Origin: Lachnoclostridium sp. An14
GTDB lineage: Bacteria > Bacillota > Clostridia > Lachnospirales > Lachnospiraceae
DNA: 64,000 nucleotides
NCBI RefSeq assembly: GCF_002160755.1
Contig: NZ_NFLE01000005.1
Span: forward strand, 62,001-126,000
Direction of reading: 5' to 3'
Made by a program: the position numbers and the translations under genes
Notes under the pieces: model-generated
What the model was told of the DNA's origin: nothing
Seen by the model: only the letters and a program-made list of their open reading frames with translations
The model's database searches: none
Part shown: positions 1 through 8,334 of the stretch, in pieces
Layout: each line of letters starts with the position of its first letter
Numbering within the stretch: position 1 is the first letter of the stretch

Positions 1-2217
1 ATCCGGGAAGTGGAGACACCGGAAGGATATGCTTCCATGGAAGAACTCACCATCGAAGTTCGGGCAGAAGAGTCACAACAGTCCTTTACGGTCTTAAATC
101 AGCCAATCCAGGTGGAGATTGAAAAGACAAACTCCAATGGAAGCTCTCTTGGAGGAGCTATCCTGCAGCTGGTCTGGAAAGCGGATGGCAAAGTTATCCG
201 GGAGTGGGAGTCAAAGCCCAAAGAGGCGGAGCATTTCATCAAACTTCCTACAGGAACCTACATCATCCGGGAAGTGAAAGCGCCTTCTGGCTATCGGAAG
301 ATGGAACCCCAGGAGATTGAGATTCTGGACACAGAAGACCTTCAGGAGTTTGCCGTGAAGAATTATAAGATTACCCATTCCGGCGGCGGTGGAGGCGGAG
401 GAGACAATCCCGGTTCGGAAACCGACTATATGGAGCTTTACAAGGTGGATGGAAAGACCGGAGAGCGGTTGGCAAACGCGGAAATAACGGTATACCGGCC
501 AGATGGCAGTGTCTATTTTACAGGAGTGACCGGTCCGTCCGGGACCGTTCGGTTTGAGAAGCCAGGCGAAGGGACCTACACCTTCAAGGAAACCAAAGCG
601 CCAGAGGGTTATTACTTAAACGATACTGTTTACCAATTTACCGTGACTGCTTCCGGCGCTGTAGAAGGGGACCGGGAAATTCCCAACTATCAGCCGGGTA
701 CGGTCATCATCTCCAAAGAAGACGTGACAACGGCGGAAGAACTGCCGGGAGCCCAGATTGAAATCACCGATGAGGACGGGAACAAGATTTTCGAGGGAGT
801 CAGTGACGAGCATGGAAAGGTCTACTTTGAAGCGCCGGCGCCGGGAACCTACTATTTCCGTGAGGTAGTGGCCCCGGATGGCTATGAGCTAAATGAGACC
901 ATCTTCTCCTTCACGGTCTTTGAAGACGGCAGTATCGTTGGAGACTGTACCATTCAGGACCAGAAACATTATGGGCGGATTACCGCTTCCTATGAAACTG
1001 ACCGGAAGGGAGAGGGCGATGTGACCATTCAGGATCTGATTTCGGTTCCGAAGACCGGAGATACCAGTAATCTGCCCCTTCTTCTTGCAGTATGGCTGGC
1101 TTCTGCTACGGGTATCATTGGCCTAGCGCTGTATTACTGGAAAACAAGAAATACCAGGAAGAAGCAGAGAGGAAAAAAAGTGGGAATGTTCCTGATTTTA
1201 TCCATCTTGATGGTTGGATTGCCGGCTGGAAATGCACAGGCTGCGGAGGAAAAAATCGAGAACCTTTATGAAGAACGGCAGTACACCACCCAGAATCCGG
1301 ACTCGGATGAGGCGGAAAAACTGTTTGAAAAGGAACTGGAGCGGGACGGCGTGACGTACCGGCTGTCAGAGATTCAGACCGAAGTCATTAACGAGGACGG
1401 CGGCAGCGCAGGCTCTCCGCTGGAAATTGCAGGAACGCCGATGCTCAGGGAAAAAGCGGAAGAGAAAAAGCCGGAGGACGTAATCCAGTTGGATGGTGTG
1501 GACTATCAGCTGCAGGAGAGCACATTGGAGGAAACTACCATAGAAGCCCACGAGGAAACCGTGGAAGAAACGGTGACTTATGAAGCGGTGGAGGCAAAAG
1601 ATGTCATACCATCGCAGATTTCGGTGACTGTAACAGATGATACAACGGGACAGCGCATGGAGGCAATAGCCTCCATTGCTTCCCAGAACTTTTCAGAGGA
1701 GCGGTGGGAAGATAACTTTTCTTTTACCGTAACTTTTCACGAGTACGGCATCGATGGATATTGGCTGGGGGACCAGGTATTTATGCTGGATGAAGAGAAC
1801 CTGAATTTTACCGGTTATGAGGAGCTTCTGCTGTCGTTGATTGAAGCGGAGCCGGAAAACTACCGGATTCACAATGCGGAGTGGGCCGGAGAACCTTATG
1901 AGGACAGTGAAGGGATAACCTGCCGGGATGCCGTGGTATCCGGAGAAAAGCTGGTCCGGGATTGTGTCATTACCTATCGAGGGACAGCTGTATTTAAAGA
2001 GGAGCCTGGGGTGCGTTACCTTGCTTCCTATAAACCGAAGGAATCAGCGGAAGATGGAACCATTACCTATACTATGAAGGCCATTGGCATTTACACACCA
2101 AAGAACGGCAGCGCTGCCGCTGTGATTGCGGCGGTCGGCGTCACAGCTGCCGGCGCGGGTACGGGAGGCTTTTTATACTACCGGAAACGGAAACAAAAAT
2201 CAACCACCAATGCCTGA
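1..2217 (+). CDS. SpaA/CnaB-repeat surface protein fused to a second exported protein (5' partial)
   Basis: The frame is open at the first base, so the start lies left of the window. Three SpaA/Cna_B-like isopeptide domains are visible, ending in IREVKAPSGY, FKETKAPEGY and FREVVAPDGY, with a seven-glycine linker between the first two. A sorting-type signal follows: VPKTG near nt 1045, a hydrophobic segment and a basic tail. The frame does not stop there. It runs directly into a second hydrophobic segment shaped like a signal peptide (starting VGMFLILSILMVG, ending AQAAEE) and a further 330 residues or so that end in another membrane anchor (near nt 2110-2190) and a basic tail. The N-terminal part is probably a cell-wall adhesin or pilin-like protein displayed by donor cells. 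The second part may be a separate translation product, because a purine-rich site precedes in-frame GTG 1180 and ATG 1186. Confidence 0.8.
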   Translation: MREVETPEGYASMEELTIEVRAEESQQSFTVLNQPIQVEIEKTNSNGSSLGGAILQLVWKADGKVIREWESKPKEAEHFIKLPTGTYIIREVKAPSGYRKMEPQEIEILDTEDLQEFAVKNYKITHSGGGGGGGDNPGSETDYMELYKVDGKTGERLANAEITVYRPDGSVYFTGVTGPSGTVRFEKPGEGTYTFKETKAPEGYYLNDTVYQFTVTASGAVEGDREIPNYQPGTVIISKEDVTTAEELPGAQIEITDEDGNKIFEGVSDEHGKVYFEAPAPGTYYFREVVAPDGYELNETIFSFTVFEDGSIVGDCTIQDQKHYGRITASYETDRKGEGDVTIQDLISVPKTGDTSNLPLLLAVWLASATGIIGLALYYWKTRNTRKKQRGKKVGMFLILSILMVGLPAGNAQAAEEKIENLYEERQYTTQNPDSDEAEKLFEKELERDGVTYRLSEIQTEVINEDGGSAGSPLEIAGTPMLREKAEEKKPEDVIQLDGVDYQLQESTLEETTIEAHEETVEETVTYEAVEAKDVIPSQISVTVTDDTTGQRMEAIASIASQNFSEERWEDNFSFTVTFHEYGIDGYWLGDQVFMLDEENLNFTGYEELLLSLIEAEPENYRIHNAEWAGEPYEDSEGITCRDAVVSGEKLVRDCVITYRGTAVFKEEPGVRYLASYKPKESAEDGTITYTMKAIGIYTPKNGSAAAVIAAVGVTAAGAGTGGFLYYRKRKQKSTTNA

Positions 2218-2232
2218 TACGCAGAATAATTT

Positions 2233-2267
2233 GGGAAAGAGGCGCATTTCGCTTCTTTCCCGCTTTT
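2233..2267 (+). terminator. Intrinsic terminator after the surface protein gene
   Basis: A 12-bp stem (GGGAAAGAGGCG with CGCTTCTTTCCC, one G-U pair) and a five-base loop are followed by GCTTTTA. It lies 15 bases after the stop codon and separates this gene from the promoter at 2324. Confidence 0.7.
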
Positions 2268-2323
2268 AGAAACACAGGCAATACTTAGGCAAAAATTTTT
2301 TATCATTTTTTTCGTAATTGCCC

Positions 2324-2353
2324 TTGAAAATGAAACAGGCGTTTTTTTACAAT
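2324..2353 (+). promoter_or_regulatory. Predicted sigma-A promoter
   Basis: TTGAAA (2324-2329) and TACAAT (2348-2353) are separated by 18 bases. It lies between the upstream terminator and the zinc-finger gene at 2383. Confidence 0.55.
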
Positions 2354-2382
2354 AGTATTTAGGAAGAAGGGAGGATGTGCGG

Positions 2383-2838
2383 TTGAGAAATCAGAAGGCG
2401 AGAGTCCGTTACCAGAAATTAGGGAAGGAAAAGGTTAAGGCACCGGTCTGTCCCTACTGCGGCAGAGTATCGGTACTGCGGCCTGCAGAATATGTACATG
2501 GAGAAAAGAATATCAATCCGGGAGAAAATCTGTATGTGTGCAGCGGCTATCCGGAATGTGACGCATATGTAGGGGTAGTCAGAGGCAGCCGAAAGGCAAA
2601 AGGTACGCTGGCAGATGGCGAACTCCGCCATAAGCGGATTTTGGCCCACCGTTTGCTGAACCAGATCATAGAGCAGGGGATAATGGGCCGGGATGCGGTC
2701 TACCAATGGCTGGCGGTCCGGCTGGGCCTTTCTTATGAGGATACCCATATCGGATATTTTTCTGCTGACTTGTGTGACAAGGCCATTGGACTCATGCAGG
2801 TTCGGTTAAAGGATACAAAGATGAAAAAAGCAGCATAA
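2383..2838 (+). CDS. Zinc-finger-containing protein (DUF3268-like)
   Basis: A 151-residue protein with two treble-clef-like cysteine pairs near the N-terminus: CPYCG, then CSGYPECDAYVGVVRGSR. The second resembles the DUF3268/topoisomerase-type zinc finger (C-x-x-P-x-C-D-x-Y-V-G). The C-terminal 70 residues are helical and charged. The TTG at 2383 is preferred because an AAGGGAGG site sits about nine bases upstream; GTG 2377 is also in frame but too close to that site. Nucleic-acid binding is likely from the zinc finger, but the specific role in the element is unknown. Confidence 0.75.
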   Translation: MRNQKARVRYQKLGKEKVKAPVCPYCGRVSVLRPAEYVHGEKNINPGENLYVCSGYPECDAYVGVVRGSRKAKGTLADGELRHKRILAHRLLNQIIEQGIMGRDAVYQWLAVRLGLSYEDTHIGYFSADLCDKAIGLMQVRLKDTKMKKAA

Positions 2839-2852
2839 GGGTTTGTATACAG

Positions 2853-2883
2853 CAGGCCGTCTCCAGGACTTGGAGGCGGCCTG
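2853..2883 (+). other. Strong GC-rich hairpin without a T-tract
   Basis: CAGGCCG-T-CTCCA pairs with TGGAG-G-CGGCCTG around a five-base loop, 14 bases after the zinc-finger gene. No run of T follows, so it may stabilise mRNA ends or act as a factor-dependent terminator. Confidence 0.45.
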
Positions 2884-2918
2884 TAAATGTTAGGAACTGA
2901 CGGAAGGGAGGAAATGAT

Positions 2919-3443
2919 ATGCGCTTTGAACCTTCAGAGGAAGCCATGTATCGGAGGATGGACCAGAAGGAACGAATCCTCTACCTGATTGCAGCCTGCG
3001 GTCTAATCGGCTCCCTTGTATTCCTTTTGGGCGTGATAAATCAGAACTGGTATGTGGCAGGCGGTGTCGTGTGTGCGGTCTGCCTCATTGTTGTTCTGGT
3101 ATGGCGGTACCGGGCGTTAGGACAGAGGATTATGCCCTTAACAGGGTGCTTTTTAGAAGTACGGCAAGATTGTCTGCTGGTCCGGCAGCCGCAGTGGCAG
3201 GAGCGGTACGAGACCTGCCAAATTTTTTTATCCGAAATAGAACAGATTGTATGGAGTAGCAGGAAAGATGGGTTTTACGTCCAATTCCATGATAAAGGAA
3301 AGAGTTTGGTATTGCTGCGTGGAAAGCAAAGTGGCCCCATTTTTCATATTCGGCCATTTGGGTATCGAAAGGAGGAGATGGAGTCTGTCTACCAGGCAAT
3401 CAAGGAAAGGCTTCCCGCTTCAGCAAGTGTTTTTGAGCCTTAA
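2919..3443 (+). CDS. Membrane protein with two TM segments and a PH-like cytoplasmic domain
   Basis: A 174-residue protein. Residues about 20-65 form two adjacent hydrophobic helices (ILYLIAACGLIGSLVFLLGV and the following segment) with a short linker. The remainder is a beta-rich domain (LEVRQDCLLVRQPQW, then FYVQFHDKGKSLVLLRG) with the look of a bacterial PH/YcxB-like domain. A GGGAGG site precedes the ATG by eight bases. It overlaps the following membrane protein gene and probably forms a pair with it. No specific function is recognised. Confidence 0.65.
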   Translation: MRFEPSEEAMYRRMDQKERILYLIAACGLIGSLVFLLGVINQNWYVAGGVVCAVCLIVVLVWRYRALGQRIMPLTGCFLEVRQDCLLVRQPQWQERYETCQIFLSEIEQIVWSSRKDGFYVQFHDKGKSLVLLRGKQSGPIFHIRPFGYRKEEMESVYQAIKERLPASASVFEP

Positions 3444-3840
3444 AGAATCTTTAGGAACCGTTCCCATTGTCCTACTAAGGCGGATATGGCTGGAAGCAGC
3501 AGGTATTCTGGTGATTTTGGTTGTTGGAACCGCGATGGAAACGATACAAGAGGGGCAGGGATTTTTAAGGCTGACGATATTCTGCGTGATTGGGCTGGGA
3601 ATCCATCTTAGTTATTCGCTTAGGTTTTTGTTAAAACGGCAGTATTCAGTGACGGAGGGGAAAGTTGTAGAAATTAAATACCAAAAAATGCGGAGAAAGT
3701 GGGTAGAAGTTGAGATTAGGACAGAAACTGGTAACGAAGAGAAACTGCTGGTTCCTGCAGGATACGGTATCATGAAAGGGAAACAATATCGTTTCTATAG
3801 TTGGAATGGGATTTTTATTGGTATGGAAGAAGTGAATTAA
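3427..3840 (+). CDS. Small membrane protein, probably paired with the preceding gene
   Basis: The convincing part of this frame starts at GTG 3427, which overlaps the preceding gene by 17 bases and suggests translational coupling. The 137-residue product has two hydrophobic segments (around IWLEAAGILVILVVGTAM and LTIFCVIGLGIHLSYSL), followed by a small beta-rich domain with KVVEIKYQKMRRKWVEVEIR. An in-frame upstream extension to 3247 exists but lies inside the other gene. The start is uncertain (TTG 3433 is also possible) and no function is recognised. Confidence 0.55.
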   Translation: MFLSLKESLGTVPIVLLRRIWLEAAGILVILVVGTAMETIQEGQGFLRLTIFCVIGLGIHLSYSLRFLLKRQYSVTEGKVVEIKYQKMRRKWVEVEIRTETGNEEKLLVPAGYGIMKGKQYRFYSWNGIFIGMEEVN

Positions 3841-3963
3841 ATAGGTCTATGTGAAAGATGATTTTCAATAGTTACAATTTGTGATAATATAAGAAATATC
3901 AAGAGAAGTGTTTTGGGGCATCATGAATGATATAATCACAAGTAGTAGAAGGAAAGTGTAGTC

Positions 3964-5751
3964 ATGGAAAATATACCAGATAATTCTATTATTGAAAGTC
4001 AATCTATTAATATTTTGAAGCCAGCACTGCAACGATGCCATAGATTAAAAGCTCAAATCACTGAAAATGATAAGACGCTTTCGTGGGATGGGACAGTTGA
4101 AGTATACCATTCAGATCGATTTTCAAAATCGACATTAGACGGAATCGTATCTGTACAGGTTAAGGGAAAATGGTGCGATGAGATTCCTAAAAATGATACT
4201 GTAAAATTTTATGTATCTACGAAAGATTTGAACAATTATATAAAAAGTAATGGGGTTATCTTTTTTGTGGTATATTGCAATGATGATGGCGGAAAAGTAT
4301 ATTATAATTCGTTATTACCATTAGATTTGTACGTTTTGTTGAAAGGTGTTTCCTCCTTACCACCCACAAAACCTATCAAATTAAAAAAGCTTCCACAAGA
4401 GAAGCCGATGGATGTATATGGAATATTTAAGGATTTTCTTTACCATTCCAAAAGACAAGCGCAGTTAGATATAAATATGATTGAGAAATTTTCCACGGGA
4501 GAATTAGATTCAAAATCTATTCCTTTATCATTTGGATATGGCGGTATTCCTGCAACTGGAGACAGAGAGGCAATCAATTATATGCTGTCACATCCCACAT
4601 ATATCTATACTCAACCTCCAGGCTTTAATATTGATGTTGCACTTGGAAAAATACAGATCGCAGTAATTAAAAGAGAATCGAATATGCCAATTATTGTAGA
4701 TGGGGAAGTTTTGTATGATGGCATTACTACAATGTTTGATGATAGTGGTAATGAGGAAATACATATAGGAAATCATATAATACTTTCTTTGTGCAAGCAA
4801 AAGGTAACGTTTACGTTCTCTGACAAATTATCAGAACGATTAAGAGATCTGAAATTTATACAATATTTGGCATCAAATAAGCCCAGTATTCAACCAGATG
4901 TCCTATTATTTGAAAATTCCAATGGTGATAGTATAAGTTTGAAAAGTATTCAGGACATGATTAAATTTTATCAGGATTTACAAAACGCTTTAAAAACTTA
5001 TGGTGTCCAAAAAGAATTTCTTTTTGGAGAAATTAAAGATAAGGATTGGGGAAAAATCCGGGCATTCATCGACGCTACCAATTATGCTAAGGAAGTCCCA
5101 TATAGTTTTGGTGGAGATCCTGGAATTGGTATGCTAGAATTTGCAAATATAAACTTACTTGTTTGTTGCTTAAAAGGAGAAAATGGAAAATTTAAAATTA
5201 AAAATCCCTTTTCTATGCCAGAAATAGGTATACGATATGAAATAGATGAATCAGGAGAACTTTTTTGGGCATCTCCATTTTTTGAGGTACTTAAACATGA
5301 CAGATTGTCTATAATTGATAATTTAAATGTGTCGGCAATAAAGGAGTCAGTTTTGAAATTTCAAGATAGTTCAGTTATTTATGCTGAACAGCTAACTCGA
5401 TATATCCTTGAAATATTGTTGGCCTATGATAATAATTCGAATCCTGCTTTATTGAGACTAGCAGATGAACTACAAGGGGAAATTGATAAATTAGAATTGG
5501 ACGGAATCCCTGGTGTATCGGCGATTGTAAATCGATTGCAAATTAATAAGCGTAAAGGACAATCAATAACTGACTGTGAAGTAGGTACTTTATTAAAAAT
5601 CAAAGCTGCCTATTCAAGCGACAATCTAGTTTTAGCATGTTGTTGTATATTACTTCAAAACTTTCAAGAGGCAGATTACTACATTGGAAAGATGGCAACG
5701 AAAGAGCGTGAGGAGTTTAAGTCATTTCCAATTAATAACTTAAAGAAATAG
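3964..5751 (+). CDS. Large AT-rich cargo protein with a DUF4365/PD-(D/E)xK-like N-terminal region (candidate defence gene)
   Basis: A 595-residue protein from a gene that is strikingly AT-rich compared with both neighbours, a sign of separate acquisition. Around residues 37-70, the pattern SWDGTVEVY followed by LDGIVSVQVKGKW matches the D…QxK core of DUF4365-type PD-(D/E)xK nuclease folds. The rest has a middle domain rich in beta-strands (SFGYGGIPATGDREAINYML) and a helical C-terminus with TPR-like alternation near residues 520-590. No membrane segment or signal peptide is visible. It stands alone, in its own transcription unit before the first leader element. ICE cargo of this kind is often anti-phage, but that role is inference. 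The fold assignment rests on a short motif and needs profile comparison. Confidence 0.6.
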   Translation: MENIPDNSIIESQSINILKPALQRCHRLKAQITENDKTLSWDGTVEVYHSDRFSKSTLDGIVSVQVKGKWCDEIPKNDTVKFYVSTKDLNNYIKSNGVIFFVVYCNDDGGKVYYNSLLPLDLYVLLKGVSSLPPTKPIKLKKLPQEKPMDVYGIFKDFLYHSKRQAQLDINMIEKFSTGELDSKSIPLSFGYGGIPATGDREAINYMLSHPTYIYTQPPGFNIDVALGKIQIAVIKRESNMPIIVDGEVLYDGITTMFDDSGNEEIHIGNHIILSLCKQKVTFTFSDKLSERLRDLKFIQYLASNKPSIQPDVLLFENSNGDSISLKSIQDMIKFYQDLQNALKTYGVQKEFLFGEIKDKDWGKIRAFIDATNYAKEVPYSFGGDPGIGMLEFANINLLVCCLKGENGKFKIKNPFSMPEIGIRYEIDESGELFWASPFFEVLKHDRLSIIDNLNVSAIKESVLKFQDSSVIYAEQLTRYILEILLAYDNNSNPALLRLADELQGEIDKLELDGIPGVSAIVNRLQINKRKGQSITDCEVGTLLKIKAAYSSDNLVLACCCILLQNFQEADYYIGKMATKEREEFKSFPINNLKK

Positions 5752-5807
5752 AACCATCACAAGCATATATAAAACATTCAAAAGCACATTATACAGAAAA
5801 TATAAAA

Positions 5808-5836
5808 TTGACAACCACAACATATAGTGGTATCAT
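5808..5836 (+). promoter_or_regulatory. Extended -10 promoter of leader element A
   Basis: TTGACA (5808-5813), a 17-base spacer and TATCAT (5831-5836) preceded by TGg. The same layout recurs exactly at 31844-31872. Confidence 0.8.
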
Positions 5837-5842
5837 AAATAT

Positions 5843-6012
5843 GACATTGATTTCTATGCGCTTTAACAAAAGCCATATTACAATCTTTGTTCCAGCAGAT
5901 GCTGGAAGCTAATTTTCAGGCGCAGGCCTTGTATCAGAGCAGAACAGGCAGAGTTTGTCTGTACTTTAAGGAAGACATCAGAAATTTTTATGAGTTTCTG
6001 GTGTCTTTTTTT
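5843..6012 (+). ncRNA. Leader RNA A with conserved hairpin and intrinsic terminator
   Basis: This intergenic stretch between the AT-rich cargo gene and the DUF5688-like gene holds no convincing gene. A transcript from promoter 5808 would contain a perfect hairpin at 5890-5907 (TTCCAG…CTGGAA, preceded by TTTG and followed by GCT). It would end in a 12-bp terminator stem, AGACATCAGAAA with TTTCTGGTGTCT (5973-6006), and seven Ts. A homologous unit lies at 31879-32027 with compensatory base changes in both stems. The terminator comes before the start codon at 6042, so the RNA may work as an attenuating leader or as a free small RNA. No known family is assigned. Confidence 0.7.
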
Positions 6013-6041
6013 GTTGCTCAAAAACAGGAAAGGAGAAGACA

Positions 6042-7004
6042 TTGGAAAGAAAAAACAGGGAAGAAATCAACCGCACGGAAGTACTGCTTCAGGCATTCCG
6101 GCAGAGGATGGGAGACGGTTACCAGATTGAACCGTCAGAAGGGGACAGAAAGGAAGTGATATTTAAAATCATCAAAGACGGAGAACAGGAGGGAATCATC
6201 CTGTACCCAAACGCCAAAAAGATTCAGTTTTATTTGCTTTGCAGGGGAGCAGAGAAAACCGCAGCAATACTGGAGCAGGATTATCAGAAAAAGCGGGAGC
6301 AACTGGGGACAGTACTCTTAAATGGCTCGGAGTTGTCCATGGTCAAAGACAAAATCGTCTTTTCTCTGGTAAGCCGCGAGGAGTATCAGGAAGCGCTGCC
6401 GCATATTCCATACAAAACCTTCCATGAAATGGTAATCGTGTTTCAAATTGTAATCCAGGATGGAAAAGAGCGGTACGTTCGCATGATCAACAACGAAGAT
6501 ATGGAATCCTGGGGAATTACAGCTGAGGAATTAATGGAAGCAGCCCAGTACAATACGCCCAGGCTTGAATTTCCCTATGCAATAAAATTAAGAGATGAGG
6601 ACGGCGTGTGGAGCGTGTTTCATCAGGAATGGCACGAAGAATTGTTCTATGCAGGCAGAAAACTAAGGCGGACGGCAAAAAGTATTTTCCCGGTCATTGG
6701 CCTGTTTGGTGAACGCAGTGCGGCAAACTGCATTTTGTATCCCGGTGTCCTGGGATTTGTTGCAAACCGCTGGAATGAAGATGTGATGATGATACTTGGA
6801 ACGGAAATGGAGTGCTATTTATTTCCGGAGCATTTATATCTGGAAAACGCACAGATTGTGGAGCGGATTGCAGAACAGATCTGGAAATCGAATGTAGAGG
6901 AAAGGCCTTTTTTAACGGATTATGTATATCGGTACCGTTGGAATGAAGAAAAATTAGAGCAAACAGAACAGCGTATTCCATGGGAAAAGTTCCCACTTGG
7001 ATAA
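6042..7004 (+). CDS. DUF5688-like protein (copy 1)
   Basis: A 320-residue soluble protein that resembles the DUF5688 family found on Clostridia mobile elements. Visible family features are a central SWGITAEELMEAAQYNTPRL segment and the late AANCILYPGVLGFVANRW block. Its partner at 32348 shares the same two blocks: TPHELYEIALDNMVKQQP and GASALLYPDVLETYANQY. The start is TTG 6042, with AAAGGAG nine bases upstream, just after the leader terminator. Biochemical function is unknown. The repeated link between this gene family and the leader RNA suggests a regulatory connection. Confidence 0.7.
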   Translation: MERKNREEINRTEVLLQAFRQRMGDGYQIEPSEGDRKEVIFKIIKDGEQEGIILYPNAKKIQFYLLCRGAEKTAAILEQDYQKKREQLGTVLLNGSELSMVKDKIVFSLVSREEYQEALPHIPYKTFHEMVIVFQIVIQDGKERYVRMINNEDMESWGITAEELMEAAQYNTPRLEFPYAIKLRDEDGVWSVFHQEWHEELFYAGRKLRRTAKSIFPVIGLFGERSAANCILYPGVLGFVANRWNEDVMMILGTEMECYLFPEHLYLENAQIVERIAEQIWKSNVEERPFLTDYVYRYRWNEEKLEQTEQRIPWEKFPLG

Positions 7005-7034
7005 AAATCAGCATGAGAAAGGAAGGAAAAACGA

Positions 7035-7169
7035 ATGATGAACGAGGAAAAATGGGAAAACGCGGGAAGAGACCTGATTTCACTGGAAGAACTGTATGAT
7101 TTGTATCAGGACGGATTTGAGTTTGTCGTAAGGAACGGTCACATTACTTCCGTCCTCTTTCAGGTATAG
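7035..7169 (+). CDS. Small acidic protein, 44 residues
   Basis: A short frame with tandem ATGs (7035 and 7038), a GGAAGG site upstream and stop at 7167-7169, lying in the 177-base gap between two longer genes. The product (MMNEEKWENAGRD…VRNGHITSVLF) is acidic, has no membrane segment, and ends 12 bases before the next start. Coding is supported by the ribosome site, tight spacing and lack of overlap. Function unknown. Confidence 0.55.
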   Translation: MMNEEKWENAGRDLISLEELYDLYQDGFEFVVRNGHITSVLFQV

Positions 7170-7181
7170 GAAGGTGGGGCT

Positions 7182-8306
7182 ATGTATGTGCAGGACAGTT
7201 TCGCAAAAAACTTTGCAGATCGTTCCCAATTTATGAGCTTTTTGGATGAGATTGAGGAGAGGGCAGACTGGATGGTCTGCCCTACGGATTCCCTTTATCT
7301 CACAGCAGCGGAAATGAATCCGGCTGCCTGCAGGAAAATGAAACAGGCAGAGGACGGTGAGCAGCTCCTAAATGATACCCGGTTAAACACCGGGCTTTTC
7401 ATCAAAGCCGATGGTATGGATTATCCGTTAGGAACAACGGCCATGAAAACTCTGCAGAACCGGGCAAGGATTTACGGAAATGCTTTGCAGGATATGGACC
7501 GGCCGACATTCGCCGGTGTGCTAAACGACTGCCTGCAGGTGACCTCCGGCCAGGCTCTGCTGCGGCTTCAGGAAGGCAAAATCCGTGCGGTCCATGGAGG
7601 AGACCCGAAAGACTATGCCGTGCTTCCCATGCCGGAGATTTTTGAAGCGGCCAATCTGTATTTAGAGGAAAGCTATGGAAAGGTTGTTTTCTCAGCGGGC
7701 TATTTTAGCCATGAGTTGGTGACCGCGGCCTGGCAGCTTCAGGAGCCGGAACTTCTGGATACTTACCGGGATTTATTGCTCCAGTATGGGGAACAGGCAT
7801 CGGAAGAACTTTCTGCCTGTATCCGCGTACAGTCCTCAGATGTAGCTTCCAGTGGGGCAAATATCTGCTGTTTTCTTCAGGAAGGCCCCTATAAACGTCC
7901 CTTGATTCTGGGAAGCGAAATCAAGCTGGAGCACACAAATGGGGCGACAGTAGAGAAATTTTTCGGAAACCTGACACAAATCTTTTCCTGCTATCAGGAA
8001 TCCATAAAGAATCTGGAGCGCCTGTTTCAGCTGGAAATCCATTACCCAGACAGTGCGATGGAAGGGACGATGAAAAAAGTGGGGATTGGAAAGCAGCTAA
8101 TCACGCAGACCGTAGAGCATTTCCGGGCGACGCACGGGACCGGCAAAGCGAACGGATATGAACTGTACTGCGGAATCTGCGAAGCGGTATTCTTTGCCCA
8201 GTGCAAAAATCAATCTGCTAAAAACCTGATTGATTTGGAGGAAATGGTGGCCAGATGTTTAAGTCTGCGGTTTGAGGACTACGATTTTCCGGGAGAATAC
8301 CGGTGA
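7182..8306 (+). CDS. DUF932-like phage/plasmid protein
   Basis: A 374-residue soluble protein. The section LGTTAMKTLQNRARIYGNAL followed by QALLRLQEGKIRAVHGGDPKDYAVLP resembles DUF932 proteins (phage/plasmid-like, TIGR03299 type), in which a 'right layer' motif is followed by a statement of current gene products. These are common beside recombination genes on plasmids and phages but have no settled function. It starts the cluster that continues with YqaJ and ERF. ATG 7182 has AAGGTGGGG upstream. The assignment is moderate and rests on pattern memory. Confidence 0.6.
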   Translation: MYVQDSFAKNFADRSQFMSFLDEIEERADWMVCPTDSLYLTAAEMNPAACRKMKQAEDGEQLLNDTRLNTGLFIKADGMDYPLGTTAMKTLQNRARIYGNALQDMDRPTFAGVLNDCLQVTSGQALLRLQEGKIRAVHGGDPKDYAVLPMPEIFEAANLYLEESYGKVVFSAGYFSHELVTAAWQLQEPELLDTYRDLLLQYGEQASEELSACIRVQSSDVASSGANICCFLQEGPYKRPLILGSEIKLEHTNGATVEKFFGNLTQIFSCYQESIKNLERLFQLEIHYPDSAMEGTMKKVGIGKQLITQTVEHFRATHGTGKANGYELYCGICEAVFFAQCKNQSAKNLIDLEEMVARCLSLRFEDYDFPGEYR

Positions 8307-8334
8307 GAAAAAAGGAGGCAGAAAGAACACATAC

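Noticed and set aside
5887-6159. 90-residue frame overlapping leader A
   Set aside because: It runs through the hairpin and terminator and into the DUF5688-like gene in another frame, with no ribosome site and no sensible composition.
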